Counted from the stretch's first letter, positions 10,378 to 22,486 are shown. The stretch: 64,000 nucleotides of DNA from Asterias rubens (GCF_902459465.1 NC_047066.1:12217047-12281046), one strand, 5' to 3'. Notes: generated by a model not told the origin, from the letters alone. A program made the numbers and translations.

Positions 10378-11583
10378 ATGGCTGCCCGTATCACGGTCCA
10401 TTCAGTGCTTGAAAAGATCAGTAAGGATCATCTAGAATGTCCAATATGCACCAATCGCTTCAACAATCCAACAATGCTAGACTGTCTACACAGCTTCTGC
10501 TTCACATGCCTCAAGGGGCTTCACCAACAAGATCCTAACAACTCCATTCTACTGTGTCCTTTGTGCAGAAAGAAAACAACCCTAGAAGACAACAAGGTTG
10601 ACAGTCTACCTAAGGACTTTAAACTCAATGCCCTGGTGGATGAGTTTACTGTTCAGGAGCAACTCATGGAGGGTCATGGGTCACAGATCAAATGTCAAGC
10701 CTGTGAAAGAGATCATACGGCTGTTTCCAGATGTATTGACTGTGAACATTTTATTTGTCAAGACTGCCAACAATCACATCAGAATATGGCTGTCTTAAAA
10801 TCACATGAAATCTACTCACTTGCTCAACTGCAGTCAGGTGTAGTAACCTACCGCAGTAAAATCAGGGAATACATTCCAAAGTGTGGCAAGCACAGTGATC
10901 AGACTCTGAATATCTACTGCAACACATGCCAGAAGTTAGAATGCACAACTTGTACTGTTCTTGGTCATGCAAACCAAAGACATGACTTCACTGGCATACC
11001 TGATGCTTTAGACAAATGCAAACAGGAAATCGCAGAGCTGGTTGCAAAAGCTGAGAAATGCAAGGCTGATATTCAAACTGCCATAGAACAAGCTAGTGAG
11101 TCTCGCAAGAAACTGGAATCTTCATATGCTGAAACCTATATGAAAATCTCCCAGAAGGCTGCCAAGGAGAGAGCAAGGATCAACAAAGAGGAAAATCAGC
11201 TGAAGCAAGATGCAGAGAGTGTTTACACATACAGAGTCCAGACATTTGAAACTGCAGAAGCAACCAATACAAAAGAAGTGACCCAGGTAGAGCACAAGCT
11301 GGATGAAGTGAATCAGTTCATGACCCAAGCAAGCTCTCATGAGATTCTGGATTTCAAGTTGAAACTTATAAACAACCTTAAAGAACTAACCAAGAAACAG
11401 GGTGAGATTGCGTCTGACATGCTTTCCTTTCTTGGGTTTGAAGAAGGTGAACGGTCAGTGGGAAGACTGGTGCTGCAAGATGAGCAACAAGCCGCGTCTT
11501 GGCGGAAGGGCGGCATGAAAGGCGTTAACCAACGGATGTTCTCTCAAGAACCGCAGCGGACCGACGTCAGCGACCACCGGTGA
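10378..11583 (+). CDS. TRIM-family protein, copy 2, truncated after the coiled coil
   Basis: Paralogue of the gene at 2849, near-identical over the first ~370 residues: RING (C21...C63), B-box 1, B-box 2 and coiled coil. B-box 2 here keeps its last zinc ligand (GHANQRHDF). I start at ATG 10378, which aligns with copy 1; the upstream ATG 10342 lies before the splice acceptor. After LQDEQQA (about 11491) homology ends abruptly and the frame runs into a GC-rich irregular repeat, adding about 28 unrelated residues to TGA 11581-11583 (401 aa in all). The propeller is missing. If expressed, it would be a RING/B-box/coiled-coil protein without a substrate-binding domain, able in principle to dimerise with copy 1. 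It may instead be a pseudogene. Confidence 0.8.
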   Translation: MAARITVHSVLEKISKDHLECPICTNRFNNPTMLDCLHSFCFTCLKGLHQQDPNNSILLCPLCRKKTTLEDNKVDSLPKDFKLNALVDEFTVQEQLMEGHGSQIKCQACERDHTAVSRCIDCEHFICQDCQQSHQNMAVLKSHEIYSLAQLQSGVVTYRSKIREYIPKCGKHSDQTLNIYCNTCQKLECTTCTVLGHANQRHDFTGIPDALDKCKQEIAELVAKAEKCKADIQTAIEQASESRKKLESSYAETYMKISQKAAKERARINKEENQLKQDAESVYTYRVQTFETAEATNTKEVTQVEHKLDEVNQFMTQASSHEILDFKLKLINNLKELTKKQGEIASDMLSFLGFEEGERSVGRLVLQDEQQAASWRKGGMKGVNQRMFSQEPQRTDVSDHR

Positions 11584-11800
11584 AAGCTGCTGTTCAAGAA
11601 CCGAAAGCGGACCGGAATCGGCTACAACAACTGACAGAGGCCTGAACCGACAGCAGACCGATCCATCGGGAACCACTGGAAAACAACCAGAGGCATGCCG
11701 CTCAAGAACCGATAGCGGACGGACGAACCACCGGAAACCCCCCACAGAGACCCACCGCTCAAAAACCGACAGCGGACCGACATCAGAAGTTATGAAAGGG
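11491..11800 (+). repeat. GC-rich irregular repeat that replaces the TRIM copy 2 propeller
   Basis: About five degenerate copies, 45-65 bases apart, of a word like CAAGAACCGACAGCGGACC (near 11543, 11592, 11640, 11701 and 11758), often followed by ACCACCGG. Composition is far more GC-rich than its surroundings, with a sharp left edge inside the TRIM frame. Origin unknown; it is not found elsewhere in the window. Confidence 0.7.
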
Positions 11801-12190
11801 ATCGAATAGTGACTGGTTCTTAAGACTGGTTCATACTGGCTGCGACTGCTTGCACGCACCCGACAATTCGAATTTTGGATTCCAACGTTCATACTTCATA
11901 AGAAAAAAAAAAGTTAGTACGCATTAAGTTTGCGATGGCGCGCGGAAACGCATGCGTCAATGTTTGTGTTCATATACTTTCGTTTAGACTTGATTCAAGT
12001 CCCATTCTCGTGTAAGAGGTCCCTATAATTGTTGTTATGCATAACACGCAAACGTACTGTCAAACAACCCGTAGCATACAGTGCGCGCTCGCCGTCAACA
12101 TGTGGTCCCGAGAATTATCGGGTTCAACCAACTACATCTGGTTTAAAATGGAGGGCTTTTCCTCTTCACACTTTGCAGATAATCTTGATA

Positions 12191-12880
12191 TTAAAGCCAT
12201 TGGAAATTTTCTGAACACACCAAAAATTAAAAGTTCACAGATTTACAAATAACTAACAGGGTTTACAATTATCAATTCTCGATATCAAGAATAAACACAT
12301 GACATGACACGGCGAAACGTGCGGAAACAAGGGTGGGTTTTACCTATAGAGTTATATATAACTCTATGGTTGAACTGTTATTTTTTCCCGACTCCGATGA
12401 CCGATTGTACCTAAATTTTCACAGGTTTGTTATTTAATATATTAGTTGTGATACACGAAGTGTGGGCCTTTGGACAATACTGTTTACCAATGTTGTGCGA
12501 TTGCTTTAAAGCCATTGGACCCTTTCGGTTCAGAAAAAAAACAACAAGTTCACAAATTTACAAATAACTTACAAGGTTTACAGAAGGTAGTGGTGAAAGA
12601 CTTCTCTTGAAATATTATTCCATGAAATGCTTTACTTTTTGAGAAAACAGCAAAACGATATCAATTCTCGTTACCGAGAATTACATATTCATTTTAAACA
12701 CATGTCATGACACGGCGAAACGCGCGGAAACCAAGGGTGGGTTTTCCCGTTATTTTCTCCCGACTCCGATTAGCGATTGAGCCTAAATTTTCACAGGTTT
12801 GTTATTTGATATAGAAGTTGTGGTACACGAAGTGTGGGCCTTGGACAATACTGTTTACCGAAAGGGTCCAATGGCTTTAA
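12191..12880. mobile_element. Two adjacent family D MITEs
   Basis: Copy 2 (12506-12880) has perfect terminal repeats TTAAAGCCATTGGACCCTTT / AAAGGGTCCAATGGCTTTAA. Copy 1 (12191-12509) shares its right TTAA with it, lacks about 60 internal bases and has a hairpin TATAGAGTTATATATAACTC at 12349-12371. Confidence 0.82.
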
Positions 12881-12883
12881 AGC

Positions 12884-13636
12884 ACGATGAATGGCTTGAT
12901 GCCAGAATAATTCATTAATGTGGTCACTTCTGTTTAAAAAAAATGATGATCATCTTCTTTTCATTTTACTATTTTTATAATTTTCATTAATTTTTGATTA
13001 AAATTATGGAAAGCACTTCATCTTTAATATCTGCTGCATATGTAAAAAGCTTTCAAAACAAAAAGACAAGTATTCTGTGCAAATGGCAAATATGTAATGA
13101 AAAGTTTAAATGTAGTTTGACCATAGTGATACCCGATGGTTTTATAGTGCTGTTGGAGTATGGGTTTGGACCCTGTGCTTAATTTATTGAGCTGCAAGAA
13201 GGCCATAAATTGGGTAAGCACAATAAAATAAAAAATTAAGGTTAACATCAATCATGACATTTCAAATGTACCATCTGCTTATTTTTATTTTGTTAAGCAA
13301 AAAAATAATATTTTAAAGCAATATTTATTCCTGAACAGCTCAAGTTTGACCGTGGTTGCCTATGTGGCAGCCCTGTCAAAGTGTACAATATACAATCCCC
13401 CCTCGGGTCGACAAAACGCCATGGACCCCGTCACAGCGTGCAACAATGTCTGCCTGTGTGAGATGGTAATAGGTCTACTCACTAAAGAGCACAGCTCTCT
13501 AGCCATCGAGAAGCAACGATTACATAGTTCAGGCACAATTTCATAGAGCAGCTTGGGCAGCAACGATTGAGTAGGATTTATACCAATTAAAGGTATTTCG
13601 ATTAGGCTGAGAACCTTGTTGTAGGCCTACTACTTT
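12884..13636. other. No gene seen
   Basis: AT-rich spacer left of the segmental duplication. CTCGGGTCGAC to ATAGAGCAGC (13400-13550) is open in both strands but has no recognisable motif. Confidence 0.55.
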
Positions 13637-14682
13637 GTGTGTTTTTAAAGAAGCTCTATGAAATTGGGACCTGGCTGCACACTTCACCATAGCAAAGCTT
13701 GATTATAAAGACATTTATACATAAACATGAGTTGTTTTACTGAAGATATTTGGTAAATTTTGACAGTGCAGTTGTGTAAATCTAATCATACAGTGGTTAA
13801 GCTTTTCTAAAATCCCAATCAAAAGAAACGAGGTATAATGTTAACCATGTCTGTAATCCTTAAAAAAATATAAAACATGGACAATGTCTCATTCATAAAA
13901 AAAATTCAAATATTACACAGTACATAAAATGTGTATATGTATTACTATTATTTGTACTATTTGAATGCGTTTGGGTTGAACTATGAAAAATTGATGACTG
14001 AAGGAAGAATTGAAAAAAAACGGTGAATTGCTGTGAAATAAGCAACATGACTGCACGCACAGGTCCCATCCACTGTACAACATCTCCATACAAAAGGGTC
14101 AATGTGATGGTTCATGTATAAGTAACTAATTACCATATCAGAAGAGGGATCATAATGTTGACCTTTGAAAGTTTTTTATGCTATATTATTGTGTTATACA
14201 TGTAGGCAGGAAAGTCAGGTACAATTCCAATACAGTTTAATGCCTAAAGCTGAGTGCATGCACTTTCTACAGCATCGGTATTCATTGATATGTAAATAAA
14301 GATATTCACACAGAGTGTAAACCTAAACCTATAGACAATTTATTTGAAAAATTTGCTGAGCTAAAACTAATGTGATACCATTGGTCCATCAACAATTTCA
14401 CTATTTGTTATTGTCAAATGCTGACATCAGAATAAAACCAAGTGACTATATATTCAGTACTGTATATAATTGCAAAGGTTTCTTATGAAGTTGAAGAGTT
14501 TGATTGTCTTTGTCATTCGTGGAAATTTGGTTTTGCTATATATTGATAGAACTGTGAGATTGAACAATCCAGAAACGAAACAGGTCTCTCCAAAGCCTAA
14601 CTGTTGAGTATAGAAAATTGGCTTCATCCAAAATAACTGATATTGTTGAACACTTCTTTTGAAAGTCCAAAGCAACTCGATG

Positions 14683-15120
14683 ATGTGAATATGTGATTAG
14701 AGCAGGAACAGATATCCATTCAGCAAGGGGGAGGCTCGGAAGGGGGAATAGAGTACTCCCCCAAAAAAAATAAAAGGGGGGAGGAGGTCACCTACATGTA
14801 CATGTACATCGACAAACAATCTCATTTGACTGTCACAATACGAACACTTTGAAGCTATACACGTACAAAAACGTGACAAAAAGTACCGTTGTGGTGGCCT
14901 TGAGGAGTTTTGGTCTATTATGTTTCCAAAACCCAAACGTATGAGGTGCCCAAGAGACTAGTAACATTATTCACAACTACTCCATCAACCATTTTAGAAA
15001 CCAAACACAACAAACATGACGCCGAGACATTTGTTAATTTGTTAATAAAAACAATGGAAAAAACAAGAGCAGGAGCTAATAATGGAAAAAAAATTATACA
15101 TGAACATGAAAGAAATCAAT
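14683..15120 (+). mobile_element. Insertion specific to the third TRIM unit
   Basis: The left member reads AACTCGATATCTTTG (around 8452). In the right member this is split after CTCGAT and resumes at ATATCTTTGAG near 15119. The ~440 inserted bases are not recognisable. No clear terminal repeats are seen, so the class is open. Confidence 0.5.
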
Positions 15121-15411
15121 ATATATCTTTGAGAAACTAGATAAGAATTGCATGTATTAGATGTAAACACTCTGCGGCGTAACCAGGCCTGAACAATTGG
15201 GATTGTTGTAACAACGCTATTTGTAACCAGTCATGCTTGGATGCATTGGTTTGATAGAGTGGCGCGCTACGCTCACGTGACAAGTGCAGCGGGTACACTC
15301 ACGTGATAAGTCCAGCGGGAGGCTGGGCGTCTATTGTTATACGTCAATCATTAATTTGATTAAAACCCAGTTCATACAATGTACACAATACCACTGTGAC
15401 ATCATTGGATC

Positions 15412-16782
15412 TATAAATAGGAAGGGGATTTTATTTTTCAAGGAAGGGCGAGCAATACCAATTTCAAGTGCAGCGGGTAGCAGTGCATGCGCAGTGTGAA
15501 CGCATCATATGAACAGACCTCACTACATATCCATGCACAAAGTAGTTGTGGATGTTAAAACACCAGGTAGTTGTGGATGTTAAAACACCAGGTAGTTGTG
15601 GCTGTTAAAACACCAGGTAGTTGTGAGTGTTAAAACACCAGGTAGTTGTGGATGTTAAAACACCAGGTAGTTGTGGCTGTTAAAACACCAGGTAGTTGTG
15701 GATGTTAAAACACCAGGTAGTTGTGGATGTTAAAACACCAAGTAGTTGTGGCTGTTAAAACACCAAGTAGTTGTGGCTGTTAAAACACCAAGTAGTTGTG
15801 GATGTTAAAACACCAGGTAGTTGTGGATGTTAAAACACCAGGTAGTTGTGAATGTTAAAACACCAGGTAGTTGTGGATGTTAAAACACCAGGTAGTTGTG
15901 AATGTTAAAACACCAAGTAGTTGTGGCTGTTAAAACACCAAGTAGTTGTGGATGTTAAAACACCAGGTAGTTGTGGATGTTAAAACACCAGGTAGTTGTG
16001 AATGTTAAAACACCAGGTAGTTGTGGATGTTAAAACACCAGGTAGTTGTGGATGTTAAAACACCAGGTAGTTGTGAAAGTTAAAACACCAGATAGTTGTG
16101 AATGTTAAACACCAGGTAGTTGTGGATGTTAAAACACCAAGTAGTTGTGGCTGTTAAAACACCAAGTAGTTGTGAATGTTAAAACACCAGGTAGTTGTGG
16201 ATGTTAAAACACCAGGTAGTTGTGAATGTTAAAACACCAGATAGTTGTGAGTGTTAAACACCAGGTAGTTGTGGATGTTAAAACACCAAGTAGTTGTGGC
16301 TGTTAAAACACCAAGTAGTTGTGGATGTTAAAACACCAGGTAGTTGTGGATGTTAAAACACCAGGTAGTTGTGAATGTTAAAACACCAGGTAGTTGTGGA
16401 TGTTAAAACACCAGGTAGTTGTGGATGTTAAACCACCAGGTAGTTGTGGATGTTAAACCACCAGGTAGTTGTGGATTTTAAAACACCAGGTAGTTGTGGA
16501 TGTTAAAACACCAAGTAGTTGTGGATGTTAAAACACCAGGTAGTTGTAGATGTAAAACACCAGGTAGTTGTGGCTGTTAAAACACCAAGTAGGTGTGGAT
16601 GTTAAAACACCAGGTAGTTGTGGCTGTTAAAACACCAGGTAGTTGTGGATGTTAAAACACCAGGTAGTTGTGGATGTTAAAACACCAGGTAGTTGTGAAT
16701 GTTAAAACACCAGAAGTCACAACTTGTTGGGGTATTAACTGATGACGAGAGACCTCGAACGACACCAATACCGCATACAACT
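15412..16782 (+). promoter_or_regulatory. Third TRIM-type promoter and first exon, expanded by a 25-bp array, no coding exon seen
   Basis: TATAAATAG at 15412-15420 with the same TGACATCATTGG upstream, and donor GTAAGTAC at 16783. The presumed exon (about 15442-16782, ~1.3 kb) is lengthened by the 25-bp tandem array at 15541-16712. No CAACAG-acceptor/TRIM exon follows before 22 kb, so this is an orphan promoter unit: a partial duplication, or one that lost its coding exon. Confidence 0.55.
15541..16712 (+). repeat. 25-bp minisatellite inside the third TRIM-type first exon
   Basis: About 47 units of GTAGTTGTGGATGTTAAAAC + ACCAG. Variants GTGGATG, GTGGCTG, GTGAATG and AGTAG/GGTAG recur in a block pattern repeated around 15770, 15920, 16140 and 16300. 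The homologous exons have three units (8869-8940) and one (about 1804-1828). Confidence 0.95.
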
Positions 16783-17069
16783 GTAAGTACATGTTTGCCC
16801 ATGACATGTAGGGGTGGGGGGCAAATTGTTATTTCTGTGATTGTTGACAATGTTCATAGTGAAATAGTGAACCGCATAGGAAACTGACTTGGTAATATTT
16901 GAACAAAATGTCGATGTTGGTGGTCATTCAATTATGTCAATATCATTGCTCTTGTGTGCCAGTAAGAGGCCATGCAACCATTATTAAAACTGCTGTGAGT
17001 TTACAATGAAACATGGGAGCAGCAGCCAGGGGATCACCTTAGGGTCCCTACAGTTTTTGTTGTGATATC

Positions 17070-17216
17070 AATGGGAGACTTTCTGGGACGATAGAGGGCA
17101 GCAGACTTACCGGGTAAATCCATTGTTCTCAGAATTATGCGCATGTTCAGAACTACGTAAACAATGGGAATTTACCCGGTATGTCTGCTGCCGCCTAGCG
17201 TTGGAAAGTCTCCTAT
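17070..17216. mobile_element. Short inverted-repeat insertion (MITE-like)
   Basis: Ends GGGAGACTTTC and GAAAGTCTCC, with inner arms GCAGCAGACTTACCGGGTAA and its complement (TTACCCGGTATGTCTGCTGC). Absent at the paralogous site near 9289, so it inserted after the duplication. The target duplication is not clear. Confidence 0.65.
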
Positions 17217-17389
17217 TGATAAAACACAGATGAAACTTACCAAGTTGTTACACCGTAATTAGTCACTGACTAATTCGTGCATGAGAAAAACAATTATGGA
17301 TCATAATCTTAGATTTTGTGTTTGGTTTTGATAGAAAGCCCCACTCTGCAATCTGGGACGTTTTACATGTATATATATCTAATAGGACA

Positions 17390-18336
17390 AATAGTTTTAC
17401 TGTATCGGGCGACATAAAAATTACACTGATACATCAGTCTGACTCCACAGCATCGTAGCAGCCGCCTTGACCACTCCAACATTTACAAGGAATATCGGTT
17501 AAAAAAGTTTGTTTAATTACCTCGAAAAAGGTCACGGTTTGCAGAAAGTATCTTGTGGCCATCTTGGTATCTACGATCTTTCTAAGCTCTATTTCTTTCT
17601 TGGATGCCTCCTCTGATGCTAAAACTCTCTGTCTGTCCTCTGATGCTACTCTCACACTAGGGAGAATATGCCAGCGAATGTGCCTACGAATGGAAATATT
17701 TTAACAATCGCTCGAACTTTACTACGTTCACAAGTCATTATCCACCTCCTTACGAAGATCGGTCACTTTACGCTGCTCTCACACGGCGAATATGCTAGCG
17801 AATATGCTATCGGAAGGACATATTTGACAATCGCTCAAACTTCGCAGCATTCGCCGTGTCTTCGTAAGCGTTGGTAACAAATTCGGAACGTTGGCAATTA
17901 TTTCCCACCTCCTTACGAAGATCGCTCAATTTACAAACCGGTTTGTTAATTTCAGCGAATATTGCGAAGACGGTCATTCGGCGAGATTTTCGTAAACATT
18001 GGTAATGTTGGTAAAGCGTGCTCAAGCGTTTGCAACGTTCGTAAAGGCATTGGCAAGCGTTGGTAAGCATTCGTAATATATTCGTAAGATTTTGTAAGGA
18101 GAGGGCCGACCGAGGACGATCAAGGGGTGAGAACGAGATGGAAATATTCACTATCCAACCGCCATTTTGGACGAATTCTACGCGCAGTTCAAATATTCAT
18201 GTTCGCAAGAACATTCGCCATTCTGTGAGAGGGACAACTTTGCTCAACCCACTTGCGAATATCGCTGCGAAAGGAGGGTTGTGACGTCCCATTCACATCA
18301 AATTCGCTTCGCATTCGCAGGAAGCATGAACAGGGC
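17390..18336. other. No gene recognised; GCGAATATG/TTCGTAAG-rich stretch
   Basis: From 17650 to 18330 the words CTCACAC.GCGAATATGC, CTCCTTACGAAGATCG and TTCGTAAG.TTGGTAA recur irregularly (CCTCCTTACGAAGATCG near 17746 and 17910), suggesting an old repetitive element. A 73-codon minus-strand frame at 17434-17655 matches no family I know. Confidence 0.5.
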
Positions 18337-18720
18337 TTAAAGGCAGTGGACACTGTTGGTAATTACTCAAAATAATTATTAACATAAAACCTTTCTTGGT
18401 GACGAGTAATGGGTAGAGGTTGATGGTATAAAACATTGTGAGAAACGGCTCCCTCTGAAGTTGCATAGTTTTCGAGAAAGAAGTAATTTTCCACGAATTT
18501 GATTTCGAGACCTCAGATTTAGAACTTGAGGTCTCGAAATCAACCATCTAAACGCACACAACTTCGTGTGACAAGGGTGTTTTCTTCTTTCACTATTATA
18601 TCGCAACTTTGATGACCGATTGAGCTCAAATTTTCACAGGATATTTTATGCATGATGTTGAGATACACCAACTGTGGAGGCTAGTCTTTGACAATTACCA
18701 ATAGTGTCCACTGCCTTTAA
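18337..18720. mobile_element. Family A MITE copy
   Basis: Full length, TTAA at both edges, with the internal palindrome TTTCGAGACCTC/GAGGTCTCGAAA near 18503-18540. Confidence 0.88.
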
Positions 18721-18821
18721 AAGCCGCGATCACAGACAAAACTGGTACTAAGCTTGCGAGTCACTTAGTCAAGGGTAAGAATATCTACATGCAGAGAGTT
18801 AATAGGAATTGACCGATTGCT

Positions 18822-19153
18822 TTAAAGGCAGTAAACACTATTGGTTATTACTCAAAATATTTATCAGCATAAAACCTCAATTGGTAACGAGAAATGGGGA
18901 GAGGTTGATAGTATAAAAGATTGTGAGAAACGGCTCCCTCTGAAGTGACGTAGTTTGAGGTCCCGAAATCAACCATCTAAAAGCACACAACCTTCGTGTG
19001 ACAAGGGTGTTTTTTTCTTTCATTCATATCTCGCAACTCCGACGACCAATTGAGCTCAAATTTTCACAGGTTTGTTATTTTATGCATATGTTGAGACACA
19101 GCAAGTGAGAAGACTGGTCATTGACAATTACCAATAGTGTCCATTGTCTTTAA
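18822..19153. mobile_element. Family A MITE copy, internally deleted
   Basis: TTAA-bounded; lacks about 50 bases at the central palindrome (GTAGTTT joins GAGGTCCCGAAATC). Confidence 0.85.
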
Positions 19154-22100
19154 TGTAATCTCTAGGCCTACATCTGTTTCAGAAACACAAGATAACAAAA
19201 GAACTGTCTAATCATGCCATGGCAAACTTAGAATGCATTTTACACAAGGTGTCCATTACCCCTTGCTCTAAGCCTAAACCCAATAAGACAAACAATAACA
19301 AAAATACATTTAAAACTCGTATGAATATATATGACATTGACCGTAATAATAACACAACACAAAAGCGTAACATATCCAAACAGCACTCGCAAGGCGAAAC
19401 AATAAACAACAATATTTACAGAAAAAATACCTATTTTTGTTTATTACGCCAGTTTCTCAAAAAGTGCAATGACTTTGAGAGTAAAATTCATTGATATCCT
19501 AAACTCTATACTTGTTTTTGAGGGCGGGAATTTGGTTCTTACTGTCACACGATTTTGTGCGATAATCCATGACATGCCAAATACTAGCCTTGCTTCAAGG
19601 CTCACTCGGCACGATTCGGAACAACGTATACATTGTCTGTGCAGTACCTTGTACAGCGAGAACAGTATAGCGTATGTGAGTACGGTCGTGTCTTTGTACT
19701 TTCAACCTCGTACACGTGGCTCAAAATGTACCGTACATGTACGTGTACCATATGGCGCATACGCTGTACACGTATTATATGCACTGTGCTATGTATGGGG
19801 GTGCGCTGGGGGAATTCAGTGATGGTATGGGGACTGGGATTTTGCAGGTCGCGGCTGGCTGTAGCGCCTTGATCAAGGATAGCCAAATACTAGACCCATG
19901 CTGCGAAGGACTTGGGGAGCCGGGGCGCCCTCTACTCCAAACAGATAACCAATGTGTAGTGTGCCACAAAACGGTAAAACTGAAAGTTTAATGCAGAAAG
20001 TACACAACTATAAGTACATAGAGCAATAGTTTTAAGTACAACATCTGAATTAAGATTAGCACAATAACAATCTGGAATAATGTAATGACTAACAAAAGAT
20101 CACAAAACCAACTTTTTAAAAGAAATAACAATTTCCGTAACATGTAATTTCTCTTACAGAACTGTTCTCTTGTGGGCTCAAGATGTCCTCAACTATATAA
20201 ACCTTGGCTCAAAACACTACTCTTCTCGTCATCCTCAACCTAAAAATAAATAAAAATGATTAAATTATTTAATGCACTCAATACACACAGCGAGTGAAAG
20301 CCCTCCAGTCATAAGCAGGCAATGCCCAAATAAGGAAACAAGCTCATGAATATTCATAGCGTCCAAAATAAAAATGGCGACTGTTTTTAGGCAAGCCCTG
20401 CTCTATACACAAAAACTAAGTCTTAAACTCACACAACTAGCGTAGTTATACAACCATAAAAAGGTCCTAGAACTTCCTGAAGAGTAAACATCCCTAATAA
20501 GCAAGGGGGCCTGGACAGCTTTCTCTGGGATAACTTCCCGTATGGCGCCACCACTTTTTCACACATTTAAAAAAAAAGGGATATATCAATCAGGTAAATA
20601 AGTTCCTATATTATTTTATATCGAATGAAAAAGTGGTGGCGCCATACGGAAACTTTTCCGTTCTCTGAACTACCCATCAACTTAATAACAATGGCCTTGA
20701 CACAAAAATGATAAATCAAGGGGGAAAAAGGAACGAAAACTACGTAAATGAGAGAAAAACTTAAGAGCGATAAAAAGGAGATACGGCGGGAAAACATGTC
20801 TAAAAAGTACACCCTAAATAGACAACATTTACTGAAAATTAATCTACAATACCATTACAAATAAAATCCAAGCTTACCACTAGACTTCATAGTAACTACA
20901 ACACGTCCTATAACGGCATTCAAGGTGAAAAAAGAAGCACTCTCTACGGAGTGGTTCGATGAAAACTAAACACTTCAGAAAACTTAATGGCGAAAAGCAC
21001 TAGGGCAACACGAGAGGGCGCTAGACCAAAAAGGCGTAACTTTGGGGGCAGAGATGAACATAACACATGCCAAGATCAAACCCTCTGATAAAAGGAACCA
21101 GTTGTTTCTGTCACAAATTATAACGAAGTATAAACAATAAACAGGCTCATCTTCAACACTTGGATGTGTAAACAAAACAAAAATCAGCTGAGCTGTACAG
21201 TTTTATAAGTCGGGCTATTGCTAGATATTGGTACGTACAGTCTGAAACAATGTACAACAAAAATAAGTCACACAGATTGAATGTTATGTTAACTCATAGA
21301 CTATAGATGACTTTTTATTTCGTATAAACTTGTCACAACGAGATATGGTACACTATAATACATGGGGTATATTTATAAAATTGAGCTATAATATTATACA
21401 ACTGTCGATGCCGTTGACATTGCCATAGTAGGGGGTGAGACCGCTACAGCCCCTAAAGGAATAGCAATGTTTAATAACCAGGACTTCCCTTTATCTGTGC
21501 TTTCATTGAGGGACATTTTATCCTGTTTGGAGATAACAATGTGCGGCTAAATTTTATTAATAAAGGCTAAGAAAGCTGTTTTTTTTTCTCGAACCGTTCG
21601 ATTGTTTCAAACATGTAGATGTCTACAATACAAAAGTGTAAAAGTAAAAGGAGTGAACAATCTAAAAAGCGTTAGTGGATTCTCAGATGCAAATTTGGGG
21701 GAATAAAGGCTGACATCTGTGTACATTAACCACGTTTCTCAACATACTTTATATGTACTACCGAAGGCTGCTGCTGCGGGCTTCTAACCAACAGTTTGTA
21801 ATGCCATAACAATGTAAAAATGAAGTTAAACGTATACGTTTTCTTTGAGCTATATAAATGATATTTTATAGTTTTAAGTTGCATCTTTCCCTTTGTCCAT
21901 CTGAACCCAACCTGTTCATGCGAAGAACAAACAGTGGATTAAATTTAATCAGTTGCAGCCCGATAAAAACATAATCCGTAAAATTGTTAAGCTGTTAGTC
22001 AAACGAAAAAGATATCAGTGGCTAATCGCCCCCTGGTGATTACACACATTTGGTTCTGAAAAAAATTTGTGTTTGAGGCAAGCATAAGCGGTTTTATCAC

Positions 22101-22179
22101 CAACCTTTACAAAATGTTGCTCCTACAATAAGTATTACAATAATGTTGTAAAACGTTGTGTCTGTACGGCACTGAGCAG
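19154..22179. other. No gene recognised
   Basis: Intergenic, apart from family E at 20535. A GTACATGTACGTGTAC-type palindromic low-complexity patch is at 19720-19790. Confidence 0.55.
20535..20652. mobile_element. Family E short MITE
   Basis: Inverted ends CCGTATGGCGCCACCACTTT and complement, ~118 bases. Confidence 0.75.
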
Positions 22180-22486
22180 TGGAGAGCTGTTGATCCTAAA
22201 CAACACTGTATGAGACACGCCTCCCTCTGAAGTAACGTAGTTTTTGAGAAAGGGGCAATTTCTCACTAAAATATTTGAATCTGGGGAAAGACGTCTGGCC
22301 TTTCTCAGACATCTAAAAGCGCACCAATTTGTGTAAAAATGGTGTTTGTTTTTTCTTTATTTTGTGCAACTCTGAGGCCCAATTGAGCCCCACTGTTCAC
22401 AGATGTGTTTGTTTATGCGTTTGTTGGTATACACCAAGTGAGAATACTGGTCTTTGACAATAATCAAAGGTGTACAGTACCTTTAA
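22180..22486. mobile_element. Family A-like diverged fragment
   Basis: Right end and core recognisable (CCTCCCTCTGAAGTAACGTAG; CACCAAGTGAGAATACTGGTC; CCTTTAA). It lies just 3' of the P450 stop. Confidence 0.65.

Larger units (their letters stand above)
13637..17390 (+). repeat. Segmental duplication, right member
   Basis: Collinear with 7388-9465 but longer because of three additions: a ~440-base insertion (about 14683-15120), the expanded 25-bp array (15541-16712) and a ~145-base inverted-repeat insertion (17070-17216). Confidence 0.85.

Noticed and set aside
11455..11892. 145-codon minus-strand frame with PLSVLE-like repeats
   Set aside because: Antisense of the TRIM end and the GC-rich repeat; no family resemblance.
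15541..16712. CRISPR-like array
   Set aside because: No unique spacers; direct head-to-tail 25-bp units in an intron-bearing animal genome.
17434..17655. Minus-strand 73-codon frame (helical, Lys/Glu-rich start)
   Set aside because: No recognisable domain or splice partner; insufficient to call a gene.
19219..19991. Cluster of 64-117 codon frames on both strands
   Set aside because: Mutually overlapping, no motif, no splice context; part runs through a GTACGTGTAC low-complexity patch.
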